Assembly: GCF_028290205.1 (NCBI RefSeq)
Contig: NZ_JAQGKF010000116.1
Location: 1-34,763 of the forward strand
Direction of reading: 5' to 3'
Length of the DNA stretch: 34,763 nucleotides
DNA from: Enterovirga sp.
Lineage (GTDB): Bacteria; Pseudomonadota; Alphaproteobacteria; Rhizobiales; Beijerinckiaceae
Of the stretch, positions 32,327-34,763 are shown piece after piece (the stretch's first letter is position 1; the number at the start of each line of letters is the position of its first letter). The translations under genes and the position numbers were made by a program. Below the pieces are notes generated by a model. The model made no database searches and had not been told where the DNA came from. It saw only the letters and a list, made by a program, of their open reading frames with translations.

Positions 32327-33185
32327 CTCCGCCGGAGAGCACAAAGGCGAGCTTGCGGGCCGAGGAGGTCGAGACCCGGCCGTCCCAGGCGCCCGGACCG
32401 CGGCGTTTCACTTCCAGCCCGATCGCCCGGTAGATGTGCCGGGCGCTGGCGATGGCCCAGGCCGACCGGGGCGGCAGGTGCGCGATGCCGGTCGCGGCCG
32501 AGAGGTAGAACGGCTCGGCCGCGTCCACGAGGCGGGCGGCGAGCGGCGCCAGCCGGGCGCGGTGGCGCGGATCGGCCACCTCGGCCTGCGGAATGCCGGC
32601 CTCGTCGAGCCAGGCGCCCGGCAGGTAGACCCGCCCCGCCTCCGCGTCCTCGACGATGTCGCGCGCCATGTTGGTGAGCTGAAAGGCGAGCCCGAGATCG
32701 CACGCCCGGTCCAGCACGGCCGGATCGCGCACGCCCATGATCTGGGCCATCATGATCCCGACCACGCCCGCCACATGGTAGGCGTAATCCAGCGTGTCAC
32801 TGAGCGTGGCGTAGCGGCGGCCCTCGACGTCCATCCGGAATCCGGCGAGGTGCTCCAGCGCGTGACGGGCCGGAATGGCGTGCCGCCGCACCACCTCGCC
32901 GAGCGCCGCAAAGGGCGGCTCGGCCGTCGGCTCCCCGGCCAGGGCCGCCCGGGTCTTGCGCTCGAGTTCGAGAAGCCGCTCGGCCGGCGCCTGCACCGGC
33001 GCTTCCGGGCCGGCATGGCCGAGCTGCTGGCCGTCCACCACGTCGTCGCAATGCCGGCACCAGGCGTAGAGCAGCGTCGCGCTTTCGCGCGTGTGCCGGT
33101 CGAACAGCCGCGATGCGGCCGCAAAGCTCTTGGACCCGGCCCTGATGGCAGCCGCGGCGGCGATCAGGGTGGGGTCCGTCGTCAC
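32259..33185 (-). CDS. crtB: Phytoene synthase CrtB
   Basis: The 308-residue protein of the trans-isoprenyl diphosphate synthase (squalene/phytoene synthase) family has both Asp-rich Mg-binding motifs: DDVVD in CRHCDDVVDGQ and DIVED in NMARDIVEDAEAGRVYLP. It also has the family YAYHVAGVVG and FQLTN segments. It joins two geranylgeranyl diphosphates to phytoene. The GTG start overlaps the crtI stop by four bases (GTGA), the usual crtI-crtB coupling. The 3' end overlaps crtW tail to tail. Confidence 0.95.
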   Translation of the reverse strand: MTTDPTLIAAAAAIRAGSKSFAAASRLFDRHTRESATLLYAWCRHCDDVVDGQQLGHAGPEAPVQAPAERLLELERKTRAALAGEPTAEPPFAALGEVVRRHAIPARHALEHLAGFRMDVEGRRYATLSDTLDYAYHVAGVVGIMMAQIMGVRDPAVLDRACDLGLAFQLTNMARDIVEDAEAGRVYLPGAWLDEAGIPQAEVADPRHRARLAPLAARLVDAAEPFYLSAATGIAHLPPRSAWAIASARHIYRAIGLEVKRRGPGAWDGRVSTSSARKLAFVLSGGVSVLGRFGRRSPPPRPAYSRPG

Positions 33186-34687
33186 CGGCCGAGAGCCGCA
33201 TCGGCCAGCATCAGGCCGGCGGTCGCCTTGGCCGAGCCGATCACGCCCGGAACCCCGGCGCCGGGATGCGTGCCGGCCCCGACCACGTAGAGATTCGGGA
33301 TGGCGTCGTCACGGTTGTGCGGCCGGAACCAGGCCGACTGGGTCAGGATGGGTTCGAGCGAGAAGGCCGAGCCGTGATGGGCGTTCAGCTCGGTTCGGAA
33401 ATCCGTCGGCGCAAAGGTCCGCACCGTGACCAGATCCTCCTTCAGGCCGGGCAGGCAGCGCCGTTCGAGGTAGCTGAGGATGCGGTCGCGGTAGCGCGGC
33501 GCCTCGGCCTCCCAGTCCAGCGGTGCGGTGCCGAGATGCGGCACCGGAGCCAGCACATAGAAGGCCCCCGCCCCCTCGGGTGCGAGCGACGGGTCGGTGG
33601 CGCAGGGGGAGTGGAGGTAGAGCGAGAAGTCGTCGGCCAGCGTCTCGCGGCGGAAGATCTCGTCGATCAGCGGCCGGTAGCGCGGCCCGAACAGCACGGT
33701 GTGGTGCTGCAATTCCGGGCGGTGCCGGCGCAGGCCGAAATAGATCACGAACAGCGACATGGAATGCCGCTTGCCGGCGAGCCGGCGGCCCTCGCGGCGC
33801 CCCCGAGGCTCGTCGCGCAGGAGGTGGCCGTAGGTGTGGACCACGTCGGCGTTGGATGCCACCGCGTCGAAGCTCTCCGCCCAGCCGTCGCGGCAGACGA
33901 CCCGGCGGGCGCGCCCGCCCTCGACCTCGATGCGGTCGACCTCCGCCCCGAGCCGGACCGTGCCGCCGCTCTCCTCCAAGAGCCGCACCATGCCGCGCAC
34001 CAACGCGCCGGTGCCGCCGCGGGGGAACCAGACACCCCAGCGCCGCTCGAGCGCGTGGATCAGCGCGTAGATGGCCGAGGTGTCGAACGGGTTCCCGCCG
34101 ACCAGCAGCGAGTGGAAGGAGAAGGCCTGCCGCAGCTCCTCGTCCCGGATAAAGCGCGACACGATCGAGTAGACGCTGCGCCACGCCTGAAGCCGCGCCA
34201 AAGCCGGCCCGGCCCGGACCATGTCTCGGAAGCGCAGGAACGGCACGGTGCCAAGGCGCAGATAGCCCTCCTCGAACACCTCGGTCGCGTAGCGCAGGAA
34301 GTTCCGGTAGCCCTCGACATCAGCCGGGTTCTTGGCCGCGATCTGGCGCTCCAACGCGTCCTGGTCGTTGACGTAGTCGAACGTGAACCCACTCTCCCAT
34401 TCGAGGCGGTAGAAGGGGCTCACCGGCAGCAGCTCGACATGCTCCCCGAGGCGCCGGCCGGCCACCTGCCACAGCTCTTCGAGGGCCGACGGATCGGTGA
34501 TCACGGTCGGGCCGGCATCGAAGGTGAAGCCCTGGTCTTCGTAGACGTAGGCACGCCCGCCCGGCTTGTCGCGCTTCTCCAGCACCGTGACGTCGTAGCC
34601 GCCGGCCTGCAGCCGGATCGCCAGCGCCAGCCCGCCGAAGCCCGAGCCGATCACGGCCGCACGGGGACGAGAGGCGCCGGCCGCCAC
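33182..34687 (-). CDS. crtI: Phytoene desaturase CrtI
   Basis: The 501-residue FAD enzyme has the N-terminal dinucleotide fold AVIGSGFGGLALAIRLQAGG, the PGGRAYV and FDAGPTVITDPSAL segments, and the C-terminal carotenoid-desaturase signature NLYVVGAGTHPGAGVPGVIG. The length matches bacterial CrtI (~490-510), which introduces four double bonds to make lycopene. The GTG at 34687 lies three bases after the TGA of a frame that enters from the right edge, so an upstream cotranscribed gene is probable. Confidence 0.95.
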   Translation of the reverse strand: MAAGASRPRAAVIGSGFGGLALAIRLQAGGYDVTVLEKRDKPGGRAYVYEDQGFTFDAGPTVITDPSALEELWQVAGRRLGEHVELLPVSPFYRLEWESGFTFDYVNDQDALERQIAAKNPADVEGYRNFLRYATEVFEEGYLRLGTVPFLRFRDMVRAGPALARLQAWRSVYSIVSRFIRDEELRQAFSFHSLLVGGNPFDTSAIYALIHALERRWGVWFPRGGTGALVRGMVRLLEESGGTVRLGAEVDRIEVEGGRARRVVCRDGWAESFDAVASNADVVHTYGHLLRDEPRGRREGRRLAGKRHSMSLFVIYFGLRRHRPELQHHTVLFGPRYRPLIDEIFRRETLADDFSLYLHSPCATDPSLAPEGAGAFYVLAPVPHLGTAPLDWEAEAPRYRDRILSYLERRCLPGLKEDLVTVRTFAPTDFRTELNAHHGSAFSLEPILTQSAWFRPHNRDDAIPNLYVVGAGTHPGAGVPGVIGSAKATAGLMLADAALGR

Positions 34688-34689
34688 CG

Positions 34690-34763
34690 TCAGGCCGCCC
34701 GGCTCGCCGAGGCCGCCGGTGGCAGCGCCCCGGGGCCGACCGGGCGGCCGGTTGCCAAGACCC
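34690..34763 (-). CDS. C-terminal tail of a gene running off the right edge (partial)
   Basis: Reading leftward from the edge, a frame is open for 23 codons and ends in TGA at 34690-34692, three bases before the crtI GTG. The tail is Ala/Pro/Gly-rich (ending SASRAA) and carries no domain. Position suggests another crt gene such as crtY or crtE, but nothing in these bases proves it or even that it is coding. Confidence 0.35.
   Translation of the reverse strand, partial: VLATGRPVGPGALPPAASASRAA

Overview
The window is high-GC DNA whose gene content fits an alphaproteobacterium of the order Rhizobiales, most likely near Methylobacteriaceae/Beijerinckiaceae. The pointers are a PhyR-NepR-EcfG general stress response (GSR) locus, HWE-type histidine kinase signalling, GGAAC-N16/17-CGTT promoters and a CrtZ/CrtW/CrtB/CrtI carotenoid locus. 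This placement is inferred from family content only, because no homology search was run.

Layout. (1) 0-2 kb: phyR reads leftward, diverging from nepR-ecfG, with EcfG-type promoters in the gap, followed by a small DUF1328-type membrane protein. (2) 2-3.5 kb: a membrane-anchored alpha/beta hydrolase. (3) 3.7-12.5 kb: a 2478-residue single-module reducing polyketide synthase (KS-AT-DH-degenerate MT-ER-KR-ACP, no thioesterase), translationally coupled to a PLP-dependent alpha-oxoamine synthase. This is the most notable system here: it has the logic of fungal sphinganine-analogue (fumonisin-type) assembly, predicting a long-chain amino-ketone lipid or metabolite. (4) 12.5-14.4 kb: a membrane CapD/WbpM-type nucleotide-sugar dehydratase, convergent with (3). 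(5) 14.6-22.1 kb: a signalling island with two single-domain response regulators carrying FATGY/FATAY motifs, a Crp/Fnr regulator, two receiver-less CheB-type proteins and a 1230-residue CheB(degenerate)-CheR-PAS-HWE kinase. (6) 22.1-25.7 kb: nucleotide-sugar genes (WbpV-like SDR, UDP-GlcNAc/UDP-glucose-type dehydrogenase, DegT-type aminotransferase) ending in a strong terminator. (7) 25.8-26.6 kb: tRNA-Val(GAC), a perfect palindrome and gene-poor, apparently decayed sequence. (8) 26.6-29.7 kb: a leftward SDR / old-yellow-enzyme / 3-oxoadipyl-CoA-type thiolase operon. (9) 29.9-30.9 kb: two more small receiver proteins, one degenerate. (10) 31.0-34.8 kb: crtZ-crtW converging on crtI-crtB, predicting a hydroxylated, ketolated (astaxanthin-type) carotenoid; crtE and crtY are not in the window.

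How the parts connect. The stress module at the left edge and the 14.6-22 kb signalling island probably share a circuit. A perfect EcfG promoter precedes one small response regulator, and HWE kinases and single-domain receivers are known GSR inputs. CapD-like, WbpV-like, dehydrogenase and aminotransferase genes point to surface polysaccharide containing amino or deoxy sugars. The PKS-oxoamine synthase pair, the carotenoids and the polysaccharide genes all fit a cell-envelope or stress-protection theme, but no direct link between them is shown by the sequence.
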